64,000 nucleotides of DNA from Snodgrassella alvi (GTDB taxonomy: Bacteria > Pseudomonadota > Gammaproteobacteria > Burkholderiales > Neisseriaceae), in NCBI RefSeq assembly GCF_002777825.1, contig NZ_MEIR01000043.1, forward strand, positions 1 through 64,000. Direction: 5' to 3'. Of the stretch, positions 52,778-62,321 are shown piece after piece (the first letter of the stretch is position 1; the number at the start of each line of letters is the position of its first letter). A program made the translations under genes and the position numbers. The notes beneath the pieces were generated by a model that saw only the letters and a program-made list of their open reading frames with translations, ran no database searches and was not told where the DNA came from.

Positions 52778-53676
52778 TTATACGAACTCTATTGCTCCTT
52801 TTTGCAACAAATTACGTGTCGATTGAGATGCAAGTTCTTTGTCTGATAAACTCTTAAATATCTTATTTAATTTATTATTTTCATCAATTACATATTTAAT
52901 AATTTGAGAGTCATTTGCACTTAATAATTTTTCTAACTCAAAACTATGAGAATAAATTTTCGAATCACAAAATAAATCATTGCTATTATTGACATAACAG
53001 CTGTGAATACCCCAAATTTAGTACAAGATTCAGGTAGAAAATTATGCTGCCTGTTTTAGGGTTTTATATTCACTCGGCGTCATATTATTTAATGCTTCAT
53101 GAGGTCTTTCCGTGTTATAAATGGTTAGCCATTCTTCGGTTACCTTTCTTGCTTGTTCCAGATTATTAAATAGATATAAATCTAGTACCTCTGCGCGATA
53201 GGTGCGATTAAATTGTTCAATATATCCGTTTTGATATGGGCTGCCTGGTTGAATATAATCTATCATGTTCGACAATACCGTAAGTATGAAAGCCATCAAT
53301 ATGTAATAAATCGATACTTCTCTCGCTAAAATAAGTATTGGCTTCATAAAATGTCATACACATTAAATTAGAAAATCCTGCATAATGTTCATTATGATAT
53401 TTAGTTAACTGATTAAACACTTTTCCGTCATAATTACCTTCATGTTCATTCCCCTTCCATGTATCAACTACATAGCATTTAGTACCAAGTACCATTTTCT
53501 GCAACAGCTTGACACATAGCTAAATATGAATTTCCGGAGTGAGTTTCTAGCTCTACAATTACATTAGGTTATTGTTCTTCAACAAGCCAACTCACAAATA
53601 GTATATGTCCACACCATCCATAAGGCTATCTTAGCTTACGCGGCTCAGTTAGCATAGAATTATTAATTCGAAACAT
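52778..53676 (-). pseudogene. Methyltransferase pseudogene broken by an IS3 fragment
   Basis: The 5' part starts at ATG 53676 (AGG upstream) and decays through an in-frame TAG at codon 17 and frameshifts. It still reads VIVELETHSGNSYLAM, TKCYVVDTWKGNEHEG and DLLHIDGFHTYGIVEHD, the pattern of class I SAM methyltransferase family 24. At about 53260 the sequence switches to an IS3 transposase C-terminus. Beyond it, 53003-52778 is an open tail (WGIHSCYVNNSND, then LEKLLSAND) ending in TAA, probably the original C-terminal part. The intact protein was likely a glycan-modifying enzyme. Confidence 0.65.
53004..53260 (-). mobile_element. IS3-family transposase 3' fragment
   Basis: Minus-strand 53260-53042 encodes QPGSPYQNGYIEQFNRTYR, EVLDLYLFNNLEQARKVTEEW and LTIYNTERPHEALNNMTPSEY. 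This is the C-terminal end of an IS3-family OrfB with the catalytic glutamate region. OrfA and most of OrfB are absent. TGAATACCCC (53004-53013) could be the surviving terminal repeat. It differs from the IS3 remnant at 24 kb. Confidence 0.78.
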
Positions 53677-53987
53677 TTTATATTACCTATTAACAATAAA
53701 GATTAAAATCTCACTAATTTTAGACTAGATCAAATTTTGATTATTATAATAAATATTTATCTTTTATTGTATAAAACAATAATTTTTTAATCAATTTAAT
53801 TAGTTGAAACAAATTTATTTGGCGTCTAATTTTTAATAGTAAAATTAATTATAAGTGCTAATTCAAATTTGAATTGAGTCATGAAATTATTTTTTATTAT
53901 CAATTCAAAGCTTTTACTTAGAGTGATTGCTTTGCAAAATTCATGCTATTATTGAGACTAGTTTCTTGTTTAAGATTTAAAACGTTC
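53677..53987. other. AT-rich intergenic region before rmuC
   Basis: About 300 bp of very AT-rich DNA contains no recognisable gene. It marks the right edge of the low-GC glycan locus. Confidence 0.5.
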
Positions 53988-55598
53988 ATGACGGCTATTT
54001 TTTGGTTAACCTTGATAATTTTAGTTATTGCTCTTGTTTGCATTTCACATTTAATTTTACGCCAAAAACTATTGCAAGAACGTCAGGCTGGGCACGTTCG
54101 TCTATCGGAAGCAACAAATGAACTGGTTCGTACTCAAACAGAAGCAAATAATTTACAACAAATTAATCAGAATATTGAAGTTGAGCTGAACCAATGCCGT
54201 GAGGAATTACAGCTTGTTCACAAGCGTTTGAGTGCTGCCGAGGCGGTTAATACTCAGTTAGTCAATGTTCAAGAAACATTACAACAGGAGCGGCAACAAT
54301 ATCATTTAACTTCAGAACGATATCAAATTATTTCTACTAAACTGGCTACGGCAGAACAACAGTTACAAAACTGGCAGTTGCGTGGTGAGGAATGGCGCTT
54401 GCGTGAAGAAGAGTATACGCAGGTTCAGGTGGAATTAAATCATGCACGTGTGGAAAATAGCCGCCTGGCTACACAGCTTCAGCATGAACGCGAGGCATAT
54501 GAAGAAAAACTGGCGCTTTTAAATGAGGCTCGTGCTAGTCTCAGTGATCAGTTTAAGTCGCTGGCTAATGATATTTTAGAAGAGAAGAGTAAACGTTTCA
54601 GTGAGCAGAATCAGGCCAGTCTTAGTCAACTGCTGAATCCTTTGCACGAACGCATGCAAGGGTTTAGTCAACTGGTGCAAAATACTTATGAAAAAGAAGC
54701 TAAAGAGCGGACTACTTTGGAAACTGAGCTGAAACACTTGCAGCAGCTTAATGCACAATTACATAGTGATGCTAAAGCGCTTACTGATGCTCTGTCTGGT
54801 ACTCAGAACAAGAATCAGGGTAACTGGGGCGAAATGATTCTGGAAAAGGTGTTAGAAAATTCTGGCTTGCACAAGGGACGTGAGTATATTTTACAAGCTT
54901 CCTCCACTGTTATTGATGAGTTTGGCCGCCAGCGCCGCTTACAACCGGATGTATTGGTAAATTTACCAGAAAATAAACAGATAGTTATTGATGCCAAAAC
55001 CTCGCTTACAGCCTATGTTCGCTATACTCAGGCAACTGATGCCAGTAGTGCTGACAAGGCACTGGCCGCGCATATTCAATCGGTACGCCAACACATTAAA
55101 GAGCTTTCGGCCAAAAGCTATGATGAAATAGATGGACTAAACACGCTGGATTTTGTATTTATGTTTATTCCAGTTGAACCAGCCTATTTACTTGCCCTAC
55201 AACAGGATAATCAGCTATTTGATGACTGCTTTCAAAAGCGGATTATGCTGGTTGGCCCTAGCACTCTGCTGGCTACGCTGCGTACGATTGCTCATATCTG
55301 GCGTAGTGAACAACAAAATCAGAATGCTTTGACTATTGCCAAAGAAGGTGGCAAGTTGTATGACAAATTTGTTGGATTTGTGACTACTCTGGAAGGTGTA
55401 GGTAAAAATCTGGATCAGGCACAGGGACAATTTCAGAAAGCCATGGGGCAATTGGTAAGTGGCCGAGGAAATCTGGTGAGCAAGGCCAATAAATTGCGTC
55501 AACTGGGTGTGCAAAGCAGTAAAAATTTACCTGAACACTATCAATGTCCGGAAGAAGACGAAGAAGAATTGCCTGTGATCACTACAGATTCTCTCTGA
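53988..55598 (+). CDS. rmuC: DNA recombination protein RmuC
   Basis: RmuC limits rearrangements at inverted repeats and has a nuclease-like fold. From ATG 53988 the product is 536 residues. It has one N-terminal membrane helix (about residues 4-22), a long Gln/Glu-rich coiled coil (about 25-240), then the conserved core with GNWGEMILEKVLENSGL, LQPDVLVNLPENKQIVIDAKTSL and DFVFMFIPVEPAYLLAL. An in-frame ATG at 53943 would add 15 residues; neither start has a strong ribosome binding site. Confidence 0.9.
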   Translation: MTAIFWLTLIILVIALVCISHLILRQKLLQERQAGHVRLSEATNELVRTQTEANNLQQINQNIEVELNQCREELQLVHKRLSAAEAVNTQLVNVQETLQQERQQYHLTSERYQIISTKLATAEQQLQNWQLRGEEWRLREEEYTQVQVELNHARVENSRLATQLQHEREAYEEKLALLNEARASLSDQFKSLANDILEEKSKRFSEQNQASLSQLLNPLHERMQGFSQLVQNTYEKEAKERTTLETELKHLQQLNAQLHSDAKALTDALSGTQNKNQGNWGEMILEKVLENSGLHKGREYILQASSTVIDEFGRQRRLQPDVLVNLPENKQIVIDAKTSLTAYVRYTQATDASSADKALAAHIQSVRQHIKELSAKSYDEIDGLNTLDFVFMFIPVEPAYLLALQQDNQLFDDCFQKRIMLVGPSTLLATLRTIAHIWRSEQQNQNALTIAKEGGKLYDKFVGFVTTLEGVGKNLDQAQGQFQKAMGQLVSGRGNLVSKANKLRQLGVQSSKNLPEHYQCPEEDEEELPVITTDSL

Positions 55599-55825
55599 AA
55601 AAGCTCTATGGATTTATGATTTAATTATCTGTTTTGTATTAATGATTTGAGTAGTACCTGATGTAAGCTAGGATACACAGCGCTTTATGCTATTTCAAAC
55701 TGGCGTACAATAGCTATTTATGACTAGTCTATTTTCTTTTTTAACAATTTGTGCCAATTGCATAAAAAATTGAGATTTATGCAGATTTTTCGGGCATATG
55801 TGATTTGCTGTTGGATTATATCTGT

Positions 55826-57100
55826 ATGAATCAGAACAATACTCAATTAACTACATTTTTATGGCATAAAATTTTCAGCCGTCATATGCTGATTTGTGTG
55901 TTTACCGGTTTTAGTTCTGGTTTACCGTTATATTTTCTGATTAACCTAATTCCGGCATGGCTGCGTAATGAAGGTGTAGATTTAGCTACTATTGGTCTGT
56001 TTTCAATCGTTGGTTTACCTTTTACTTGGAAATTCTTATGGTCACCACTGATGGATGCGGTTCATTTTCCATGGTTGGGGAGACGACGAGGCTGGATGTT
56101 TATCACACAGCTTGCCCTATTGTTGGCACTACTGGGTTATACAGGGCTTAATCCGCAACAGAATATGACTGCAATTAAGACTCTATCTCTGTTTGTGGCT
56201 TTTTTTGCCGCCAGTCAGGATATTGTGCTAGATGCTTTCCGGCGTGAAATATTACAGGACAATGAGCTTGGATTGGGTAATGCGATTCATGTTAATGCCT
56301 ATCGTATCGCTGCACTGGTACCCGGCTCTTTGGCACTCATTCTGGCCGATATATATTCATGGTCAACGGTATTTACTATTACAGCACTATTTATGGTGCC
56401 GGGTATGTTGATGACCCTCTTGCTGGCGCACGAACCAAAGTTGCCAGCAACGACACCCAAGTCTCTTGAGCAGACAATTATTGAGCCTTTTAAAGAATTT
56501 TTTCTACGCAAGGGAGTTAAAAATGCCTTGCTGGTACTGTTTTTTATTTTCCTGTATAAACTTGGTGACAGTATGGCTACTGCACTGGCGACGCCATTTT
56601 ATCTGGATATGGGCTTTAGTAAAAAAGATATTGGCCTGATTGCTAAAAATGCTGGTTTATGGCCAACGATTACTGCTGGTATTCTGGGCGGTATCTGGAT
56701 GATTAAACTGGGCATTAATCGTGCTCTTTGGTTATTCGGGCTGGTACAGGTTTTTTCTATTCTGGGTTTTGCGTGGCTGGCCAGTCAGGGGCCTTATGCT
56801 GTTATCGGCGCAAAACAACTGTTGATACTGGCTACTGTTATTGGGTTTGAAGCTATTGGTGTAGGTTTGGGTACGGCCGCTTTTGTGGCTTATATGGCGC
56901 GTGAAACTAACCCTGCCTTTACGGCAACACAATTGGCATTATTTACCAGTCTGGCTGCGATACCAAGAACTCTGATTAATGCAACCACAGGCTATTTGAT
57001 TAACTGGATGGGCTATGTGAGCTTTTTCTGGTTATGTTTTTTTCTGGCCTTACCGGGTATGCTGTTATTAGTGAAAGTTGCGCCATGGAATAAAGAGTAA
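55826..57100 (+). CDS. ampG: Muropeptide permease AmpG
   Basis: AmpG imports anhydro-muropeptides for cell-wall recycling. From ATG 55826 the product is 424 residues, the short AmpG form with about 12 membrane helices. Typical blocks are FTGFSSGLPLYFL, FSIVGLPFTWKFLWSPLMD, GRRRGWM, AFFAASQDIVLDAFRREIL and YKLGDSMATALATPFYLDMGF. A few codons of open frame upstream start with TTG and are not used. Confidence 0.9.
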   Translation: MNQNNTQLTTFLWHKIFSRHMLICVFTGFSSGLPLYFLINLIPAWLRNEGVDLATIGLFSIVGLPFTWKFLWSPLMDAVHFPWLGRRRGWMFITQLALLLALLGYTGLNPQQNMTAIKTLSLFVAFFAASQDIVLDAFRREILQDNELGLGNAIHVNAYRIAALVPGSLALILADIYSWSTVFTITALFMVPGMLMTLLLAHEPKLPATTPKSLEQTIIEPFKEFFLRKGVKNALLVLFFIFLYKLGDSMATALATPFYLDMGFSKKDIGLIAKNAGLWPTITAGILGGIWMIKLGINRALWLFGLVQVFSILGFAWLASQGPYAVIGAKQLLILATVIGFEAIGVGLGTAAFVAYMARETNPAFTATQLALFTSLAAIPRTLINATTGYLINWMGYVSFFWLCFFLALPGMLLLVKVAPWNKE

Positions 57101-57301
57101 CCAATGTTTGAATATTTATTACCCATGATTTAATGCACAAGAAACGTTACCAGACATTTGTCTGTAATCGATTTGCATTAACTTAATTGTTGATTTATAT
57201 ATAAATTACATTTGCCAAGACACTATTATAGACATTCTCTATATATCTGGTTATTTTCCGATATTTAAATTTGAGTATGATGAAAATAAGTAGTGGCCTG
57301 A

Positions 57302-57937
57302 TTACCGTAAAAATGGATTGTGTTCTTTTTCATGACCAATAGTAGTCATAAATCCATGCCCCGGCAAAACTCGAGTATCATCGGGCAGAGTAAACAATTT
57401 ACTCTGAATCCCATGGATTAAATCAGTATGATTTCCACCCGGGAAGTCAGTGCGGCCAATAGATTCCCGAAATAAAACATCACCAGCAATTAGCAGGCTA
57501 TTGGCCTGGCTGTAAAATACGACATGGCCGGGTGTATGCCCGGGTATGTGATAGACAACAAATGCATGTTCGCCAACAGTTAATTTATCACCATCCTGTA
57601 ACCAACGAGTAGGCGTTAGTGGCTGACTAATAGGAAAGCCGTAATTAGCAGTAACTTCTGGCAATGCCTGCAACCAGTAATCGTCTGCCTGATGTGGCCC
57701 CAATACTGGAACAGTGTGCTGGGCAATTAAATCTGCTACGCCACTAGCATGGTCAAGATGGCCATGTGTTAACCAGATTGCCTGTAGTTTAAGCTGATGC
57801 TTGTCTACTGCACTCAATAAACGTTCAGCCTCGCCACCAACATCTGTTAATACTGCGTCGCGGCTAACATCATCCCATAGTAACGCCGCATTCTGTTGAA
57901 ACGGTGTTACGGGTATAATCTGCATTTGTAAAGCCAT
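57302..57937 (-). CDS. gloC: Metallo-beta-lactamase-fold hydrolase (GloC/YcbL type)
   Basis: The 211-residue product is a type II glyoxalase-like MBL enzyme that may hydrolyse S-lactoylglutathione. It has the zinc motif THGHLDHASG, the HTPGHVVFYS histidine, IAGDVLFRESIGRTDFPGG and the late LPGHGFMTT histidine. It is shorter than GloB and lacks its C-terminal domain, which points to the YcbL/GloC branch. AAAGGA precedes the ATG closely. It lies about 20 bp after the TSUP permease gene on the same strand. Confidence 0.82.
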   Translation of the reverse strand: MALQMQIIPVTPFQQNAALLWDDVSRDAVLTDVGGEAERLLSAVDKHQLKLQAIWLTHGHLDHASGVADLIAQHTVPVLGPHQADDYWLQALPEVTANYGFPISQPLTPTRWLQDGDKLTVGEHAFVVYHIPGHTPGHVVFYSQANSLLIAGDVLFRESIGRTDFPGGNHTDLIHGIQSKLFTLPDDTRVLPGHGFMTTIGHEKEHNPFLR

Positions 57938-57960
57938 TTTTCCTTTACCTCGCTACCCAT

Positions 57961-58773
57961 CTATAATAACAGAGCCTTGCTTAAAAAATACATGCTCATA
58001 AGCAATAATAAACAGGCAAAACATTTTTTCAATATAACTGGTGAAAGCCGATGTGCTACTTTTGCTCCCTGTCTAGCCGTGATAAAGCTCATTATACTGA
58101 TGCCAATAAAAGCATAAATATGGACGTAGCCAATGGTATGGGCTATATGAATTTGCTCATGCACACCAAAAAACATAAAGCCTAAAGCACCTGCAACTGC
58201 AATTGGCAAGCCACAGGCAGCAGAGGTACCGACAGCCTGTTGCATGGCCAGCCCGCTGCGATTCAGATAGGGCACGGTTAAGCTGCCGCCACCAATGCCA
58301 AATAAGGCGGAGGCTATGCCGATAACAGCGCCAGCAAACCAATGCCAGTTTGGATTAATTGATTGTCTATGCTGCACACTGATTTTTATCTGAGCACTGC
58401 GAAACATGTTGATACCAACAAACAGGGTAAAAATACCAATAACCAGTTGTAGCTTCTGACCAGATAAAGCATCAGCAATGGCTGCACCTCCGAATGAACC
58501 CAGTATGAGCCCGGGAGTTAACCGCCCTAGTACCAGCCACAGTACTGCATGGTTTTTATTGTGGGCCAGCATGGAACTGATAGAAGTAACCATGATGGTA
58601 GCCAATGATGTTCCTAGAGCCAGATGCATGCTTACAGCCTCGCCATAGCCAGCATGCATAAAAACGATATACAAAACAGGTACGATAATCAATCCACCGC
58701 CAACCCCAAACAGGCCGGCGGCAAAGCCTGCTACAGCACCTATTAATAAATAAGTAAGCAGTTCCATAGGCAA
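57961..58773 (-). CDS. TSUP family (TauE/SafE) membrane permease
   Basis: The 270-residue product has about eight hydrophobic helices in two similar halves. Each half has a glycine-rich family motif: GAVAGFAAGLFGVGGGLIIVP near the start and GIASALFGIGGGSLTVPYLN in the second half. TSUP members export or import sulphite, sulphoacetate or related anions. The substrate here is unknown. It is the upstream partner of the gloC-type gene. Confidence 0.87.
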   Translation of the reverse strand: MPMELLTYLLIGAVAGFAAGLFGVGGGLIIVPVLYIVFMHAGYGEAVSMHLALGTSLATIMVTSISSMLAHNKNHAVLWLVLGRLTPGLILGSFGGAAIADALSGQKLQLVIGIFTLFVGINMFRSAQIKISVQHRQSINPNWHWFAGAVIGIASALFGIGGGSLTVPYLNRSGLAMQQAVGTSAACGLPIAVAGALGFMFFGVHEQIHIAHTIGYVHIYAFIGISIMSFITARQGAKVAHRLSPVILKKCFACLLLLMSMYFLSKALLL

Positions 58774-58851
58774 GTTGATTAAACAGTAATGCTGTTATCT
58801 GCTAATGATTAAGCTGAAATTGCATTATTTCTGCAAGATAATAGCTTGATA

Positions 58852-60426
58852 TTAATGGCGGAAGTGACGTACTCCAGTTACTACCATGGCAATACCATGT
58901 TCATTAGCAGCAGCAATTACTTCTTCATCCCGTACTGAACCACCAGGCTGGATAATGGCCTTAATACCTTGCTCAGCAATCACATCCACCCCATCTCTAA
59001 ACGGGAAAAATGCATCTGAAGCAGCGCAGGCACCAGCAAGTTCAAAGCCTGCATCCTGTGCTTTACGCGCCGCAATGCGCGTTGAATCTACCCGACTCAT
59101 TTGTCCAGCACCTATACCGTAGGTTTGCCCACCCTTACCAAACACAATTGCATTGGATTTCACGTATTTGGCTACTTTCCATACGAATAGTAAATCCTGT
59201 ATTTCCTGTTCAGTGGGTGTACGCGTTGTTACAACCTGTAATTGGTTCGCTTCTATTTGACGATTGTCTGGGGTCTGTACCAGCAAACCACCACCAACAC
59301 GTTTTAGTTCAAACTGATTTGCTCCGGCAGATAAGGGAATTTCCAGTACACGCACATTCTTTTTAGCAGCTATGATGGCTTTTGCTTCGGCAGTGAAGCT
59401 GGGAGCCATTAATACTTCAAGAAACTGGCCGGTAACGGCTTCTACTGTTGCTGCATCTACTTCGCGGTTAAAGGCAATGATGCCGCCAAAAGCACTGGTT
59501 GTATCTGTGGCAAAGGCCAGTCGGTATGCAGTTAAGGTATCGGCAGCCACTGCAACTCCACATGGATTAGCATGTTTAACGATAACACAGGCAGGCTGGG
59601 TAAAAGATTTAACTGCTTCCCATGCGGCATCGGCGTCAGCAATATTGTTATATGACAACTCTTTTCCCTGTAATTGCCGATAATTGGCCAAACTACCAGC
59701 AGCCGGCTGCAAATCGCGATAAAAAGCAGCCTGCTGATGTGGATTTTCACCATAGCGTAAATCCTGTACCTTTAGCCAGCTTTGATTATATTGTTGTGGG
59801 AAAGTATATAAATCCGGCTTTCCAGCCAAATTTTTATCATCAATACGAGTCAGATAATTGGCAATCATACCATCGTATTGAGCGGTGTGTGCAAAAGCTT
59901 TTCGGGCCAGGCTGAAACGGGTCTGCGCTGACAGGCAATTCTGCTGCTGCAATTCGGTAATAATTGCTGCATAATCATTACAATCTGTAACAATGGCCAC
60001 ATCTCGCCAGTTTTTAGCAGCTGAACGCACCATTGTCGGGCCACCAATATCAATATTTTCGATAGCTTCTTCCAGTGTACAGCCTGGTTTCGCCACTGTT
60101 GCAGCAAACGGATATAGATTTACACATACAAGGTCTATGGCGCCGATATCATGCGCTGCCATTTGTGCTTTGTGCTCAGGGCAATCGCGCCGCCCCAGAA
60201 TACCACCATGGATTTTGGGATGTAATGTCTTTACCCGTCCATCTAGCATTTCTGGAAAGCCGGTATAATCTGCAACTTCAGTCACTGTAATACCCGCATT
60301 GGCCAATAAACTGGCTGTCCCCCCTGTTGAGAGTAATTCGACGCCCAATTGCGTTAGCTGGTGTGCAAAATCAATCACACCGGTTTTATCTGACACACTT
60401 AACAGTGCCCGTTTGATTACAGCCAT
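58852..60426 (-). CDS. purH: Bifunctional AICAR formyltransferase/IMP cyclohydrolase
   Basis: PurH performs the last two steps of IMP synthesis. From ATG 60426 (GGGAG 6 nt upstream) the product is 525 residues. The N-terminal cyclohydrolase domain has [16 protein letters not shown] and [15 protein letters not shown]. The C-terminal transformylase domain has the catalytic [12 protein letters not shown] and [10 protein letters not shown]. An open extension of 12 codons upstream overlaps fis and is not used. It follows fis by 32 bp. Confidence 0.96.
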   Translation of the reverse strand: MAVIKRALLSVSDKTGVIDFAHQLTQLGVELLSTGGTASLLANAGITVTEVADYTGFPEMLDGRVKTLHPKIHGGILGRRDCPEHKAQMAAHDIGAIDLVCVNLYPFAATVAKPGCTLEEAIENIDIGGPTMVRSAAKNWRDVAIVTDCNDYAAIITELQQQNCLSAQTRFSLARKAFAHTAQYDGMIANYLTRIDDKNLAGKPDLYTFPQQYNQSWLKVQDLRYGENPHQQAAFYRDLQPAAGSLANYRQLQGKELSYNNIADADAAWEAVKSFTQPACVIVKHANPCGVAVAADTLTAYRLAFATDTTSAFGGIIAFNREVDAATVEAVTGQFLEVLMAPSFTAEAKAIIAAKKNVRVLEIPLSAGANQFELKRVGGGLLVQTPDNRQIEANQLQVVTTRTPTEQEIQDLLFVWKVAKYVKSNAIVFGKGGQTYGIGAGQMSRVDSTRIAARKAQDAGFELAGACAASDAFFPFRDGVDVIAEQGIKAIIQPGGSVRDEEVIAAANEHGIAMVVTGVRHFRH

Positions 60427-60458
60427 GACGTCTCCCTTAAAATACAAAAATTTCTGAT

Positions 60459-60704
60459 TCAATCCAGCAAATTATATTGCGTTAATTTTTTACGTAGTGT
60501 ATTGCGGTTCAACCCAAGAATCTGCGCAGCACGAGTCTGATTATGCTCACAAACCTCCATTACACAACGCAATAGCGGTAATTCCATCTGCTGCAACACC
60601 ATATCATAGACTGCACAAGGTGTTTCACCATCCAGATCAGCAAAATATTGCCGTACATTTGCCTCTATACATTGAGCGATACTAACTTTAGGGGCTTCAC
60701 TCAT
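60459..60704 (-). CDS. fis: DNA-binding protein Fis
   Basis: Fis is a nucleoid protein that bends DNA and activates rRNA promoters. The 81-residue product is shorter than the 98 residues of E. coli Fis but keeps the whole C-terminal core. It has [19 protein letters not shown] followed by the helix-turn-helix [16 protein letters not shown]. It lies between dusB and purH, the common dusB-fis arrangement. Confidence 0.94.
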   Translation of the reverse strand: MSEAPKVSIAQCIEANVRQYFADLDGETPCAVYDMVLQQMELPLLRCVMEVCEHNQTRAAQILGLNRNTLRKKLTQYNLLD

Positions 60705-60736
60705 TTACATTTTCCTTATATAACAGGACAAACTGC

Positions 60737-61741
60737 TTACTGTTCCCTATAGGCACACGGCCACGTAGTTAATTGTGCCACCTGCCTGTCTAAAAAGTTA
60801 TTAACCAGCTGCAACTGCATTTGCGCATCATCTACCGTATTAATCTGTCTGCGAAAATGCTCCCCTTCCGGCAATGCAGTTACATACCAGCCAATATGCT
60901 TACGGGCAATACGTACACCCATAATCTTGCCATAAAAATCATGCATGGCAGCTACATGACGTACGATAACCTGTGCATGCTCTGCTACGTTCAGCGAAGG
61001 TGGCAAACAACCATACTTATGGTAATGGACGAGGTCACGAAACAGCCATGGTTGCCCCTGAGCTGCGCGTCCTATCATCACACCATCCGCACCAGTTTCC
61101 AGCCATACCCTTAATGCTTTTTGCGGACTGGTAATATCTCCATTAACCCACAATGGTAGGTTTACCTGCTGTCGTACCTGTGTAATTAGCTCATAACAGG
61201 CCTCTCCACGATACATTTGTGTACGTGTACGGCCATGTACAGCAAGAGCAGTAATTCCTGCCTGTTCTGCCATATGCGCAATAGTCAAAATATTGCGATG
61301 CTCATCATCCCAGCCCAGACGAGTTTTCAGAGTTACCGGTACATCAACAGCATCCACAACTGCCTGCAAAATTGCCTCAACCAGCGATTCATTTTGTAAT
61401 AAGGCACTACCTGCCAGCACATTACAAACTTTTTTTGCCGGACAGCCCATATTGATATCAATAACTTCTGCACCACGGGCTACATTATAGCGTGCCGCAT
61501 CTGCCAGCTGCTGCGGGTCACTACCGGCAATCTGTACCACCCTGATACCGTTTTCACCCTCATAATTAGCGCGCTGTAGAGTCTTGCGTGTTTGCTGTAG
61601 ACTCGGATCACTAGTAATCATTTCACTCACTGCCCAGCCTGCACCAAAATCACGACATAGCTGGCGAAATGGCTTATCAGTTATGCCCGCCATTGGCGCT
61701 AGCGCAAAAGGAGCAGTAAGCTGATAACAACCAATTTGCAT
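60737..61741 (-). CDS. dusB: tRNA-dihydrouridine synthase B
   Basis: DusB reduces uridine to dihydrouridine in tRNA using FMN and NADPH. The 334-residue product has an N-terminal FMN barrel (APMAGITDKPFRQL) and the catalytic cysteine in VIDINMGCPAKKVCN. TLKTRLGWDD, VHGRTRTQMYRG and DGVMIGRAAQGQPWLF follow. It is the first gene of the dusB-fis(-purH) group, so it may share the growth-rate control of fis. Confidence 0.95.
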   Translation of the reverse strand: MQIGCYQLTAPFALAPMAGITDKPFRQLCRDFGAGWAVSEMITSDPSLQQTRKTLQRANYEGENGIRVVQIAGSDPQQLADAARYNVARGAEVIDINMGCPAKKVCNVLAGSALLQNESLVEAILQAVVDAVDVPVTLKTRLGWDDEHRNILTIAHMAEQAGITALAVHGRTRTQMYRGEACYELITQVRQQVNLPLWVNGDITSPQKALRVWLETGADGVMIGRAAQGQPWLFRDLVHYHKYGCLPPSLNVAEHAQVIVRHVAAMHDFYGKIMGVRIARKHIGWYVTALPEGEHFRRQINTVDDAQMQLQLVNNFLDRQVAQLTTWPCAYREQ

Positions 61742-62321
61742 AATCAGTAAATCAAATATGGAAAAATAATATTCGGATATGAATTATTGTACAATTTTTA
61801 GGCAGCCCCTCCAAATACAAATACCACTATTTAACTAAAATATTGATTAAATTAATAAACAATTTCAGCAAATTTGGATGGTATTAGTCATGCGATTGCA
61901 CAACATGAGGATAGTATTGCGGAGCATAATGAATTCGTATCAAACCTGAACCACAAGGCTAAATAAACACTTTGAATAATTGTTAAACTGCGAATAACTA
62001 GCTGTGATCCTGACTTATGGAATTTGCCAATTACCTGTAAGTACACAATTTAATATATTTGAATAAATAATTTATAAGCAAAAATTTATTGGAAGATATA
62101 ATGAGCAAACATATTGAGTACAAACTAGCAAATTTATATAGCTCTTTATATTCATAATTAAATTAATAAATACAATAATTTCCTAAAGAAAACATTAGTT
62201 ATTCTGTAAGCTTCAGCTAATCTAAGCCTTGCCACTCTCTGCAATTTCATTAAGGATAAATGATATGGTTTCATCAACACATCAAACCATATCATGATGC
62301 CTATATTAATTTGGCTGAATG
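61742..62321. other. 580-bp AT-rich intergenic region with a 12-bp hairpin
   Basis: No gene is supported. ATGATATGGTTT (62260-62271) and AAACCATATCAT (62284-62295) form a perfect 12-bp inverted repeat with a 12-nt loop, 27 bp beyond the dxs stop. It may terminate dxs, although the T-run is weak. The dusB promoter must lie in the left part. Confidence 0.55.
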
